From: Bacteroidota bacterium | GTDB taxonomy: Bacteria > Bacteroidota > Bacteroidia > Bacteroidales > Prolixibacteraceae | Assembly: GCA_013203755.1 (NCBI GenBank) | Contig: JABMPI010000261.1 | Span: 1 to 14,225 of the forward strand | Length of the DNA: 14,225 nt | Direction of reading: 5' to 3' | Shown here: piece after piece, positions 1-7,631 of the stretch | Position numbering within the stretch: position 1 is the stretch's first letter | Layout of the letters: every line of letters starts with the position of its first letter | Notes under the pieces: generated by a model | The model's input: only the letters and a program-made list of their open reading frames with translations | Database searches by the model: none | Told to the model about the DNA's origin: nothing | Translations under genes and position numbers: made by a program

Positions 1-329
1 ACCCGAATGGATTAATGGTTGAAAATGGGATGCTATTTATTGGTGATAATAACATTTACAAAGTTGACATTAATACACTGGAAACCGAATTAGTTATAAA
101 AGATACAGGTGGTGTAGACGGATTAGAAAAGAATAACAACGGTGACTTTGTTTTTTCCAATTGGCCGGGTCGGATTTTTATTAATAAGAATGGGAAAAAC
201 ATAAAACTTTACGACACAACAGAAGAAAAATTAAATACGGCCGATTTAGATTATGATTTGAAACACGATTTAATATTGGTTCCCACTTTCTTCGACAATC
301 GAATAATTGCTTTTCGAATAGTTTTTTAA
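1..329 (+). CDS. SMP-30/gluconolactonase-like beta-propeller protein, C-terminal part (5' end outside window)
   Basis: The frame is open from the window edge: before the first Met (base 15) it reads PNGL, so that Met is internal and the gene starts upstream. The visible part of about 109 residues has beta-propeller-type strands: a PNGL-x-V-x-x-G-x-L-x-I-G-D blade, then G-G-V-D-G-L and a final DLDYDLKHDLILVPTFFDNRIIAFRI strand pair ending in TAA. The PNG(L/I)…D-G-L pattern is familiar from the SMP-30/gluconolactonase/LRE family, whose members are calcium-dependent lactonases or esterases, but many sugar-binding or lactone-acting propellers share it. No catalytic metal ligand can be assigned from this fragment. 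A generic six-bladed propeller is the alternative. It is followed after 60 bases by a CDGSH gene on the same strand. Confidence 0.6.
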   Translation, partial: PNGLMVENGMLFIGDNNIYKVDINTLETELVIKDTGGVDGLEKNNNGDFVFSNWPGRIFINKNGKNIKLYDTTEEKLNTADLDYDLKHDLILVPTFFDNRIIAFRIVF

Positions 330-389
330 ACTTTTTAATCCGACAAAACGTTCATTAAATAAAATTTAAAATAAAAAGATACTTAACAT

Positions 390-626
390 ATGGAAAGTCC
401 TAAAATAGCTGCAAAAAATCCGGCGGCACTAACACTTGAACCTGGAAAATATTACTGGTGCGCGTGCGGAAGAAGTAAAAACCAACCCTTCTGCGACGGT
501 TCGCACCAGGGAACAGAATTTACTCCGGCGGCATTTAAAATAGATGTAAAAAAAGAGGTGTATTTATGCCAGTGCAAACATTCAAAAAATAAGCCATTTT
601 GCGATGGCAGTCATAATAATTTATAA
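390..626 (+). CDS. CDGSH iron-sulfur protein with two CDGSH motifs
   Basis: A 78-residue soluble protein with two copies of the mitoNEET-type [2Fe-2S] signature C-x-C-…-C-D-G-S-H: C24, C26, C35 and H39 in the first, C60, C62, C71 and H75 in the second. In this family three Cys and one His hold a redox-active, transferable 2Fe-2S cluster. Two tandem motifs in about 80 residues match the bacterial two-domain class, where one chain binds two clusters. There is no signal peptide or membrane anchor, so it is probably cytoplasmic. The partner is not shown by the sequence. The convergent neighbour is a flavin reductase-rubredoxin fusion, so both sides of the shared terminator encode electron-transfer proteins; a functional link is only a guess. 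ATG at 390 is the only sensible start. Confidence 0.9.
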   Translation: MESPKIAAKNPAALTLEPGKYYWCACGRSKNQPFCDGSHQGTEFTPAAFKIDVKKEVYLCQCKHSKNKPFCDGSHNNL

Positions 627-640
627 GATTTAGGAAAAGT

Positions 641-680
641 AAAAAAAGGAGTACAATTTAAAATTGTACTCCTTTTTTTT
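641..680. terminator. Bidirectional intrinsic terminator
   Basis: An 11-bp perfect stem (GGAGTACAATT at 648-658 with AATTGTACTCC at 662-672) with a 3-base loop is flanked by seven A on the left and eight T on the right. It therefore works as a rho-independent terminator in both directions. It sits 14 bases after the CDGSH stop and touches the stop codon of the convergent flavin reductase-rubredoxin gene. Confidence 0.9.
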
Positions 681-681
681 A

Positions 682-1422
682 TTAGCTTGGATTAAAGTAA
701 TCTTTCCCTGCATTACAGATTGGACATTTATAATCTTCCGGTAAATCCTCAAACGGAGTTCCGGGAGGTATTCCGGAAGCCGTGTCTCCTTCCTCGGGAT
801 TATACTGAAAACCACAAATAGCACAAGTATGTGCGCTTGTTTCACTTTTGGGCTCTACTTTAGAGGTTTGTTCACTTTTGATCACCGGCTCAGGAACAAT
901 TTCATTTTCCAACTTCTCTTTTTCTATATAAGTTGGTGCATTTTTAGGAGCCAGCATTTTATATTTCTCGCGGTAATAATCGTAGGTTAATGGCTCTTCT
1001 CCCGAAATTACATCGCTATCTAACACTTCACCAATAATTAAAACGTGCGAACCTACATCCACCGAATTTACTACTTTACAGTCTAACCAGGCTACCGAAG
1101 AGTTTAACACTATTGGAGCCCCGGAAACTGCAGTTATTGTTTCAACGTTTCTAAACTTATCAATATCAGTACTCGACATAAAACCAAACTCCCCAATTAT
1201 TGAAGTGTCGGATTCTTTTTTGAGAACCGAAAGAGAAAATGCTTTACTTTTTAAAATGAAATCTATTGTAGCATTATCTTTATGACAACTAATGGCTACT
1301 TGTGCCGGCGATGAAGTTACCTGAAAAGCTGTGTTTCCAATGTAACCCGCCCTTTTCCCTTCAAACTCGGAGGCGATAATATATAATCCATAAGACAATT
1401 TATGGAAGGCTTTATATTTCAT
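682..1422 (-). CDS. Flavin reductase domain-rubredoxin fusion (high-molecular-weight rubredoxin type)
   Basis: A 246-residue protein. Residues 1-160 form an FMN-binding flavin-reductase-like split barrel (N-terminal FHKLSYGLYIIAS, then N-T-A-F-Q-V-T-S-S-P and ISCHKDN, which are typical FMN-contact segments). Residues 165-197 are a charged, low-complexity linker. Residues 198-246 are a rubredoxin domain with Fe(SCys)4 ligands C200, C203, C233 and C236 (CAICG … CPICN). This layout matches Hrb of Moorella and relatives, which passes electrons from NAD(P)H to a flavodiiron protein (FprA) that reduces O2 or NO. No flavodiiron gene lies in the window, so the partner would be encoded elsewhere. The product is probably cytoplasmic. 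It is divergent from the downstream response regulator across a 171-base AT-rich gap in which no clear promoter consensus stood out. Confidence 0.9.
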   Translation of the reverse strand: MKYKAFHKLSYGLYIIASEFEGKRAGYIGNTAFQVTSSPAQVAISCHKDNATIDFILKSKAFSLSVLKKESDTSIIGEFGFMSSTDIDKFRNVETITAVSGAPIVLNSSVAWLDCKVVNSVDVGSHVLIIGEVLDSDVISGEEPLTYDYYREKYKMLAPKNAPTYIEKEKLENEIVPEPVIKSEQTSKVEPKSETSAHTCAICGFQYNPEEGDTASGIPPGTPFEDLPEDYKCPICNAGKDYFNPS

Positions 1423-1593
1423 AACAATAAAATTTTAGTAAATTTATTACTCTCATAAAATTAGCATTAGAATTGAAATAAATCCCTAAAAACATTAATT
1501 TATAGCTTTAATTGTAAAATTATTTTATTCAATTCAACGCGGTCTCTTTTTTTTTATAATCTTTTTACTACTTTTAAACTTTAAGATATAACA

Positions 1594-2952
1594 ATGACCA
1601 ACTCCAAAAACAATATTAAATACAAAGTATTTATAGTAGAAGATAACGTGCTTTACGCCCGTATACTAAAAAAACAACTGATTGACGACAACTACCAAGT
1701 CAAGGTTTTCCACAACGGAATCGACTTTATTGAATGCCTTCACGAAAAACCAGATGTAATTACACTCGATTACACATTGCCCGATATGACCGGACAGGAT
1801 GTTTTAGAAAAAATACAGAAAGATTTACCCTCTTCACATGTTATTGTAATTTCAGCTCAGGAAAACATAAACACGGCTATTAATTTAATGAAAAACGGCG
1901 CCTACGATTATATTATGAAGGCTCCGGATACCCGTGAAAAATTGAGTAATATAATTAAGAATATCTATACTGCAGACCAGTTAAAAACTGAAAATCTGAT
2001 ACTTAAAGATGCAATTAAAGAAAAATTCAATTTTAAAAATCTGATTAAAGGAAACAGTCGCGAAATAGACCATGTTTTTGATTTAATGGGGAAGGCTATT
2101 CAAACCAATATTTCAATTTCAATTTCGGGAGAGACTGGTACTGGTAAAGAATTAGTTGCTAAAGGAATTCATTATAACTCAAGAAAAAACAACAAACCAT
2201 TTATAGCGGTTAACGTTTCAGCAATTCCTGACGGATTAGTTGAAAGCGAACTTTTTGGTCATGAAAGAGGTGCATTTACAGGTGCTGATTTTGTGAAACT
2301 CGGGAAATTTGAACAAGCCAATGGTGGAACTCTTTTTTTAGATGAGATTGCAGATTTAGATTTAAATACCCAGGCAAAACTGCTTCGTGTGTTACAAGAA
2401 AGAGAAGTAGTTAAGCTTGGTAGTTCTGAAACAATTTCGCTTGATGTTCGAATAATTACTGCAACCCATAAAAATATGGCATCGTTAGTTGCTGATGGTA
2501 AATTCAGACAAGATTTATATTACAGATTATTGGGTTTACCAATTGAACTTCCACCACTTCGACAGCGTGGAAACGACATTATTTTATTGGCGAAATTCTT
2601 TGTTGACGAGTTTTGCAAAGAGAATGAAATGAATCCAAAAACACTTTCAAATGAAGCAAAACAAGTTTTGCTATCCTACCATTTCCCAGGTAACATTCGT
2701 GAGCTAAAAGCTGTTATGGAACTGGCATGTGTAATGACTTCGCGCGATACAATAAAACCTGTTCATTTAAATATGAATGTGGAAGATAACATTCAAAATT
2801 TATTGGCTACGGAAAAACCGCTGGATGATTACAATCGTGAAATAGTCCTGTATTTCTTAAATAAATACAATCAAAATGTTCGATTGGTTGCTTCGAAATT
2901 GGGAATAGGGAAATCGACTATTTATCGGATGTTGCAGAAGAAAGATGAATAA
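1594..2952 (+). CDS. NtrC-family sigma-54-dependent response regulator
   Basis: A 452-residue protein with three domains. The receiver (about 10-125) has the acidic pair E16/D17, phospho-acceptor D59 in VITLDYTLPDMTG, S87 and K109. The AAA+ sigma-54 activator domain (about 148-380) has Walker A GETGTGKE (179-186), the sigma-54-contact loop GAFTGA (226-231), Walker B GGTLFLDEI (244-252) and the FRQDLYYRL segment (304-312). The Fis-type helix-turn-helix is at about 418-450 (VRLVASKLGIGKSTIYRML). All key residues are present, so it should hydrolyse ATP to open sigma-54 promoters when phosphorylated. No histidine kinase gene adjoins it, so it is an orphan in this window and its signal and targets are unknown. 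It is followed by a terminator and the convergent fabD. Confidence 0.95.
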   Translation: MTNSKNNIKYKVFIVEDNVLYARILKKQLIDDNYQVKVFHNGIDFIECLHEKPDVITLDYTLPDMTGQDVLEKIQKDLPSSHVIVISAQENINTAINLMKNGAYDYIMKAPDTREKLSNIIKNIYTADQLKTENLILKDAIKEKFNFKNLIKGNSREIDHVFDLMGKAIQTNISISISGETGTGKELVAKGIHYNSRKNNKPFIAVNVSAIPDGLVESELFGHERGAFTGADFVKLGKFEQANGGTLFLDEIADLDLNTQAKLLRVLQEREVVKLGSSETISLDVRIITATHKNMASLVADGKFRQDLYYRLLGLPIELPPLRQRGNDIILLAKFFVDEFCKENEMNPKTLSNEAKQVLLSYHFPGNIRELKAVMELACVMTSRDTIKPVHLNMNVEDNIQNLLATEKPLDDYNREIVLYFLNKYNQNVRLVASKLGIGKSTIYRMLQKKDE

Positions 2953-2970
2953 ATATATATATACAACAAC

Positions 2971-2999
2971 AAAATCCCGACTGAGAAGCCGGGATTTTT
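2971..2999. terminator. Intrinsic terminator between response regulator and fabD
   Basis: AAAATCCCG (2971-2979) pairs with CGGGATTTT (2990-2998), with an inner CT/AG pair closing a GAGA loop. A T-run follows on the plus strand and an A-run precedes it, so it can serve both convergent genes. Confidence 0.8.
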
Positions 3000-3020
3000 A
3001 TTTATATCGAAAAATTATTT

Positions 3021-3905
3021 TTATTCGAAACTGTTAACTCCGGCAGTTTCCATTTTTCTATCAACCTTTTTAACCAAACCTTGAAGAACTTTTCCCGGGC
3101 CAACCTCGGTAAAAGAAGTAGCACCACCAGCAATCATATTTTGTACAATTTGTGTCCATTTAACAGGAGCAGTTAATTGCAAAATCAGGTTTTCTTTAAT
3201 TACTTTTGGATCAGAAACTGGCTCTGCATTTACATTTTGAAATACAGGACAAGTTGGAGTACTAAATGTAGTTGCCTCAATTGCTGCAGCTAATTCTTCG
3301 CGAGCTGGCTCCATAAATGGTGAGTGAAATGCTCCGCCAACTACCAATTTAATTGCACGTTTAGCACCTTTCTCAGTTAAAATTTCACACGCTTTATCAA
3401 TTCCGGCAACCGAACCAGAAATTACCAATTGTCCGGGACAGTTATAATTTGCAGGAACAACAACGTCATCGATTGAATTGCAAACTTCTTCAACAACATC
3501 ATCGGCTAATCCAACAATTGCAGCCATTGTTGACGCCTCAATTTCACATGCCTTTTGCATTGCCATTGCACGTTTCGAAACCAATGTTAAACCATCTTCG
3601 AAAGTTAAAGTGCCATTTGCAACTAAAGCTGAAAACTCGCCTAGAGAATGACCAGCAACCATGTCTGGAGCAAAATCTTTTATTGTTTTCGCCAGCAATA
3701 CCGAGTGCAGAAAAATTGCAGGTTGAGTTACATTCGTTTGTTTCAAGTCTTCAACTTCGCCTTCGAACATAATTTTGGTGATATCGAAGCCTAAAATTTC
3801 GTTCGCTTTTTCAAATAAAGCTTTTGCTTCTGCTGAATTATCATACAAATCTTTTCCCATTCCCGGGTACTGTGCTCCCTGTCCGGGAAAAACAAATGCT
3901 TTCAT
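3021..3905 (-). CDS. fabD: Malonyl-CoA:ACP transacylase (FabD)
   Basis: A 294-residue protein of normal family length. It transfers malonyl from CoA to acyl carrier protein for fatty-acid elongation, in the cytoplasm. The family hallmarks are in order: N-terminal FVFPGQGAQ (oxyanion Gln at 9), nucleophile S87 in GHSLGE (85-90), R112 in the following helix (KRAMAMQ), H194 in GAFHSPFM (192-198), and the C-terminal EVGPGKVL segment. ATG at 3905 is right because FPGQG begins at residue 6. A TAnnTTTG promoter lies just upstream. The next gene on this strand would be glmS if the ~4-kb insertion were absent. It ends next to the shared terminator with the convergent response regulator. Confidence 0.97.
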   Translation of the reverse strand: MKAFVFPGQGAQYPGMGKDLYDNSAEAKALFEKANEILGFDITKIMFEGEVEDLKQTNVTQPAIFLHSVLLAKTIKDFAPDMVAGHSLGEFSALVANGTLTFEDGLTLVSKRAMAMQKACEIEASTMAAIVGLADDVVEEVCNSIDDVVVPANYNCPGQLVISGSVAGIDKACEILTEKGAKRAIKLVVGGAFHSPFMEPAREELAAAIEATTFSTPTCPVFQNVNAEPVSDPKVIKENLILQLTAPVKWTQIVQNMIAGGATSFTEVGPGKVLQGLVKKVDRKMETAGVNSFE

Positions 3906-3927
3906 AAATTCTGTTTTAAATTCGGTG

Positions 3928-3935
3928 CAAAGTTA
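3928..3935 (-). promoter_or_regulatory. fabD promoter, -7 box TAACTTTG
   Basis: On the minus strand TAACTTTG matches the Bacteroidota -7 consensus TAnnTTTG exactly and lies 22 bases before the fabD ATG, which implies a short leader of about 15 bases. The -33 region is weak: a TTG is present only 13 bases upstream of the box, shorter than usual. The call rests on the -7 match and position. Confidence 0.5.
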
Positions 3936-4029
3936 AATTTATTTTACTCAACTAAAGTTGTTTGATTTTTCAACCATTTATTTTTGAATAAAATTTAATA
4001 AAGAGAACTACTCCACCGAAAATTCTCAG

Positions 4030-4046
4030 TGTTGATAGGGGGTATT
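4030..4046 (+). repeat. Left 17-bp terminal inverted repeat / candidate attL
   Basis: TGTTGATAGGGGGTATT, an exact reverse complement of the copy at 8009-8025; identity stops on both sides. The stop codon of the recombinase fragment (4045-4047) lies on its inner edge. The candidate crossover dinucleotide TA is at 4036-4037. Confidence 0.85.
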
Positions 4047-4221
4047 ACTTAAGTTGGTTGTTATCGATTAGTTTTTTGATTTGTGAACCTTTACGTCGTT
4101 CCCAAATATCGATTGAACCCGAACAGTAATCTGTGAATACATAATCAAATCCATTTAGATTATCCATTTGACGAGAAATGTTTTGGTCGGTAGTTGAAAC
4201 TCGTGAATAAAATACCTTCAT
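4045..4221 (-). pseudogene. Serine recombinase (resolvase/invertase family), N-terminal 58-residue fragment
   Basis: The minus-strand ORF from ATG 4219-4221 to TAA 4045-4047 reads MKVFYSRVSTTDQNISRQM, then DNLNGFDYVFTDYCSGS and an ERRKGSQIKKLIDNN tail. This is the start of a resolvase catalytic domain: Y5-S6-R7-V8-S9-T10 holds the nucleophile (S9) and its arginine, followed by the Q-x-x-x-Q-x-D pattern. The usual continuation (D-R-L-G-R, remaining arginines, long E helix, DNA-binding part) is missing because the ORF stops at the element's inverted repeat. Continuing through the rebuilt circle junction does not restore it: the stop precedes the junction and the right-end ORF is in another frame without D-R-L-G-R. 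It is thus a catalytically incomplete remnant. Decay, deletion or a past rearrangement at the att site could explain it. Confidence 0.8.
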
Positions 4222-4227
4222 TTTAAC

Positions 4228-4264
4228 ACTGTTTATAGGTGTAATGATTATACACTAATACAGT
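4228..4264. promoter_or_regulatory. Imperfect dyad upstream of the recombinase fragment (possible operator or recombinase binding site)
   Basis: ACTGT (4228-4232) and GTGTA (4239-4243) are mirrored by TACAC (4251-4255) and ACAGT (4260-4264), making a two-part interrupted palindrome of 37 bases just before the recombinase ATG. Resolvases often bind imperfect palindromic subsites beside their own gene, so a binding site or operator is plausible; function is not shown. Confidence 0.35.
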
Positions 4265-4416
4265 AAAAAACATTGATACAAATGACTGTTATACTGGCTT
4301 TTAGAATTACTGTTTGGAGCATACTCAAATGTAGTATTAACCTAACCTAACAGAAATTTCATTTGACGGTATTATGGAATTTATTGTTAAATTTAAAAAC
4401 CAAAAATTTACTAAGA

Positions 4417-5532
4417 ATGAACCGATTAATAATAGTTGGAAATGGTTTTGATTTATCACTAAGATTAAAAACAGGTTATAATCATTTTTTAACTCATTAT
4501 ATTCAGGAATTAGTTCTTGACTTATTTGAACGAAGTAAAACAAGTAGTTCAATCGTATCCTATGAGAAATTAGGTAATGTATACGAGACTTATGATGATT
4601 TAATTCTAATTAAAATTCCAGATTATTTCTTTCGTGATTCAGAAAAAGAAAAGTTTATAAATAAAATTAAGAAGTTCGAGGTTTTTCGAGACATTATAAA
4701 GTTTCTAAACGTTGATGGTTCTGTAGAATTTAAGTCAATACTATTAAGAGAGATTCACCAATCCTCTGAATTAAGAAATTGGATTGATATTGAAGTTTTG
4801 TATTTCGATACCTTGATATCAATTTATAGAAGATATGAAGGGAAACCTGATTTGGAAGATAGATTAAGAAAATACAATGAAAATTTTCAACTCCTTAAAT
4901 CAAAATTAATTGAGTACTTAAAAGAAATCAAAATTGATAATGAAAGATATAACGTTAATTTTTATGTAGATAATTATTTTGAAAAATTAATCAGTCCATA
5001 CAATAATAGTTACCGGGTTAATAAGGTCATGTTTTTAAATTTTAATTACACAAGGTCTCTTGAATCACTTAAGAAGAATTATTTTGGGAATGATAATTTC
5101 ACGATTAATCATATTCATGGTGATATCACTGACCCGGAAACAATCATCTTTGGATTTGGAGATGAAAGTGAAAAAAACTACCTAGAGTTAAAAAATGAAA
5201 GGAGTAAAGAACTTCATAAGAACATTAAACGGTATCACTATTACAAAGATACAAAGTATGACGAACTAAAATCTTTTTTAGATTCGGACAACTTTGAAGT
5301 GTGGATAATAGGTCACTCTTGTGGTATATCTGACAAAACAATTTTTAGTGATATTCTTGAAAATGTTAATTGTGAATCTATAAGGATTTTTCACCATAGT
5401 AAGGATAATCCAAAAGGAGAGTTTCATGATAAATCAATTGAAATAATGAAATCTTTTAGTTTGACAAGTGGGAAAGTTCCCAAATTGAATTTTAACAAAG
5501 ACGATGTAATATTTCAGTTACATAGTAAATAA
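4417..5532 (+). CDS. AbiH-family abortive infection protein (intact copy)
   Basis: ATG at 4417 gives 371 residues starting MNRLIIVGNGFDLS, the canonical AbiH N-terminus, and the tandem copy starts the same way. An in-frame TTG at 4363 would only add an unrelated leader. Motifs in order: GNGFDL (8-13), WIDIEV (122-127), LNFNYT (207-212), IHGD (233-236), IIFGFGDE (243-250) and IIGHSCGISDKT (297-308). Members of this family (AbiH of Lactococcus, Pfam AbiH) are linked to abortive phage infection, with the biochemical activity unclear. A GxG turn, an NYT strand and an HG motif in this order resemble SIR2-type NAD-binding proteins, which is inference. There is no signal peptide or membrane segment. 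It is first in a plus-strand cargo row; no clear TAnnTTTG promoter was found before it. Confidence 0.85.
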   Translation: MNRLIIVGNGFDLSLRLKTGYNHFLTHYIQELVLDLFERSKTSSSIVSYEKLGNVYETYDDLILIKIPDYFFRDSEKEKFINKIKKFEVFRDIIKFLNVDGSVEFKSILLREIHQSSELRNWIDIEVLYFDTLISIYRRYEGKPDLEDRLRKYNENFQLLKSKLIEYLKEIKIDNERYNVNFYVDNYFEKLISPYNNSYRVNKVMFLNFNYTRSLESLKKNYFGNDNFTINHIHGDITDPETIIFGFGDESEKNYLELKNERSKELHKNIKRYHYYKDTKYDELKSFLDSDNFEVWIIGHSCGISDKTIFSDILENVNCESIRIFHHSKDNPKGEFHDKSIEIMKSFSLTSGKVPKLNFNKDDVIFQLHSK

Positions 5533-5605
5533 TTTTACTCAAAGAGGATTCTTAAACATAACCACATATCCATAACATATTTTATTGGACAAAACTTTAA
5601 AAAAA

Positions 5606-6676
5606 ATGAATAGGTTAATACTCATAGGAAATGGATTTGATTTGTCTCTTGGATTGAGAACTGGTTATAAAGACTTTTTGTACAGTTATTTAGAAGAATG
5701 TTTCGACGAAAGTTTTAGACATGAAAATGGTTATCAAGATAAATTAATAGAGATAAAACCATCAAAAGAACTACCACGGTTGAGACCAAGACATAATTCG
5801 TTCGATGAGTTATATAGTTACATAAAACATGAAGAACTTATAGAATGTAAGTTCAAGTTTGAATTATTGGATGAAATTCACGAGAATTCAATGTTGAATG
5901 GGTAGATAGATATCGAGGTGTTATATTATGATTTATTGGTTTCTAAACTAAAGGTTAGATTTAGGGAAGTTAGGGAAAAGGAGTTACAAGAATATAATAG
6001 TTAATTTAATTTTCTGAAACAGAAACTCATTGAATATTTATCAAAAATAGAAATCGATTATGAGAATCACCATTTAAATAATTTCATGTATAACCTTGTA
6101 AATAAGGCGTCTCAACCTTTCATTGATGTAAATACTTCTGAAATAAACATTAAAAATATAAAATTTGTGAGTTTCAATTATACTCCCATACTTCCCAAAT
6201 CTCTAGTACCATTTCTAAATGGAAAAAGTATTATACCAAGTATAGAAGGTAAATTTTCAATAAGTCAAATACATGGAAGGTTGGGTGATGATGATTCAAT
6301 TATTTTTGGATATGGGGATGAACTTGACGGAAATTATCAAAGAATTGAATCTGAAAGGAGTAAAGAGTTATTTAAAAATATAAAATCTATACATTATCTT
6401 AAAAATAAGGAATACACCGATCTTAGATGGTTTCTCGAATCGGATTGGTATGATGTTCACATTTTAGGACATTCTTGTGGGTTGTCTGATAGAACCTTAC
6501 TCAATTATATTTTTGAAAATGATTACTGTAAATCAATTAAAATATACCATCACAACAATGATTTTTTTGAGAAGGGTATCGAAATTTCGAGGTGTTTTAA
6601 AGATAAAAATGATATGAGGAAAAAGATACAACCTTATAATGTTGAAGATGAGATTCCACAATTTCTTGGTAATTAA
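5606..6676 (+). pseudogene. Second AbiH-family copy, interrupted by two in-frame stop codons
   Basis: Starting at ATG 5606 (MNRLILIGNGFDLSLGL) one single frame of 356 codons reads through to TAA 6676 and aligns along its whole length with the intact AbiH copy upstream: GNGFDL, then IDIEV, a KLIEYLSKIEID segment, FVSFNYT, QIHG, IIFGYGDE and ILGHSCGLSDRT. Two nonsense codons break it. TAG at 5903-5905 (codon 100) stands where the upstream copy has the Trp of WIDIEV, a TGG to TAG change. TAA at 6002-6004 (codon 133) is the second. There is no frameshift, so the decay is recent or the stops are read through or edited. As it stands the products would be a 99-residue N-terminal piece and, from an internal ATG at 6086, a C-terminal piece of 196 residues holding most conserved motifs. 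Confidence 0.85.
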
Positions 6677-6709
6677 AATAAGAAGGATGAACAATCGATT
6701 GGTAATATT

Positions 6710-7609
6710 ATGAACTCAACCTCTTGGAGACATCACTACATACCCCGGTTCTATTTGAACGGATTTACAAACGAAGATGGAACATTTAAGGTTTATGACG
6801 TAAAAAATCAAAGATTTATTAAACGAGGTAAGGAGTTTCATCCAAACTCTTATTTCTATGAAAAGAACGGTAATCGATTGGTTACTGATGATGGATTTGA
6901 TGATTCAATGGAACAACGATACGGTAAGATTGAAAATGATGTTTCACTAATCTTTAATACAATTAACCAATCAAATTCAGAAGAGAAGTATAATATAAAT
7001 GATGATGATATTGTCAAACTTCAATTCTTTGTTTCTGTAATGTACTGGAGGATTCCAAGTAATTACCGAGAAATAGAAAATATAATTAAACAAAAACCAT
7101 TGAAGGATTTGGGATTAGTTTTAAAAAGTACCAAAGAAAACAATGTTTTTTCTCCATTGGAAGTTGAGAATGAAATTAAGAAGAATCCTAACCTCATGAA
7201 AATGATGAAGTATTGGTTTCCTCATATTTCATTTCCAGAAATATTCAAATGTGAATCAAAATTACACATCCGTGAATTCCCAAAAGGATTACCCTCAATC
7301 TGTGGTGATAATCCAATAATCTGTCAGAATCCTAACACTTTTAGGGTTTATACTAGTGATTATATTTTTCCAATTAACAACACAAAAATCTTTCTGAGAG
7401 GTGACAATATTCAATCTGAATTATCTACGGTCAAGATTGAGTTAGACACACTTATTTACAAACAATCCTTTAAATATGTTAGTTGTACAGATGAAAGATA
7501 TATTGAGGAGTTAGAAAATTTCTATTCGAAACATTTTGACAATCTCAATCAACTAAGAGATTTAATTTTTTATCGGTTCTTTAGAAGTTCCTCAATAGGT
7601 TTCTTGTAA
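6710..7609 (+). CDS. DUF4238 family protein
   Basis: A 299-residue protein recognised as DUF4238 by its N-terminal HHYIPRFYLNGF block (8-19), the central GDNPII motif (199-204) and the IFPINNTKIFL strand (219-229) that follow in the family's usual order. Function is unknown. The conserved His pair near the N-terminus and the D-N-P motif could belong to an active site, but that is a guess. There is no signal peptide or membrane span. It starts 33 bases after the broken AbiH copy on the same strand, so it is probably co-transcribed with the AbiH genes and part of the same cargo. ATG 6710 is preferred because the HHYIPRF block starts eight residues in. No convincing terminator hairpin follows, only a T-rich run at 7668-7676. 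Confidence 0.8.
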   Translation: MNSTSWRHHYIPRFYLNGFTNEDGTFKVYDVKNQRFIKRGKEFHPNSYFYEKNGNRLVTDDGFDDSMEQRYGKIENDVSLIFNTINQSNSEEKYNINDDDIVKLQFFVSVMYWRIPSNYREIENIIKQKPLKDLGLVLKSTKENNVFSPLEVENEIKKNPNLMKMMKYWFPHISFPEIFKCESKLHIREFPKGLPSICGDNPIICQNPNTFRVYTSDYIFPINNTKIFLRGDNIQSELSTVKIELDTLIYKQSFKYVSCTDERYIEELENFYSKHFDNLNQLRDLIFYRFFRSSSIGFL

Positions 7610-7631
7610 CTGAGAACTTTCAATTTCTTCA

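Noticed and set aside
1551..1593. TATAAT-like string (1555-1560) as a promoter for the response regulator
   Set aside because: It is in a T-rich run, and Bacteroidota primary promoters use TAnnTTTG, which is absent there.
3449..3772. 107-codon plus-strand ORF inside fabD
   Set aside because: Antisense shadow of fabD with biased Gln/Leu/His composition; fabD is unmistakable.
4363..4416. TTG start at 4363 for the first AbiH gene
   Set aside because: The extra 18 residues are unlike the family, and the tandem copy begins with the same MNRLI…GNGFDLS at an ATG.
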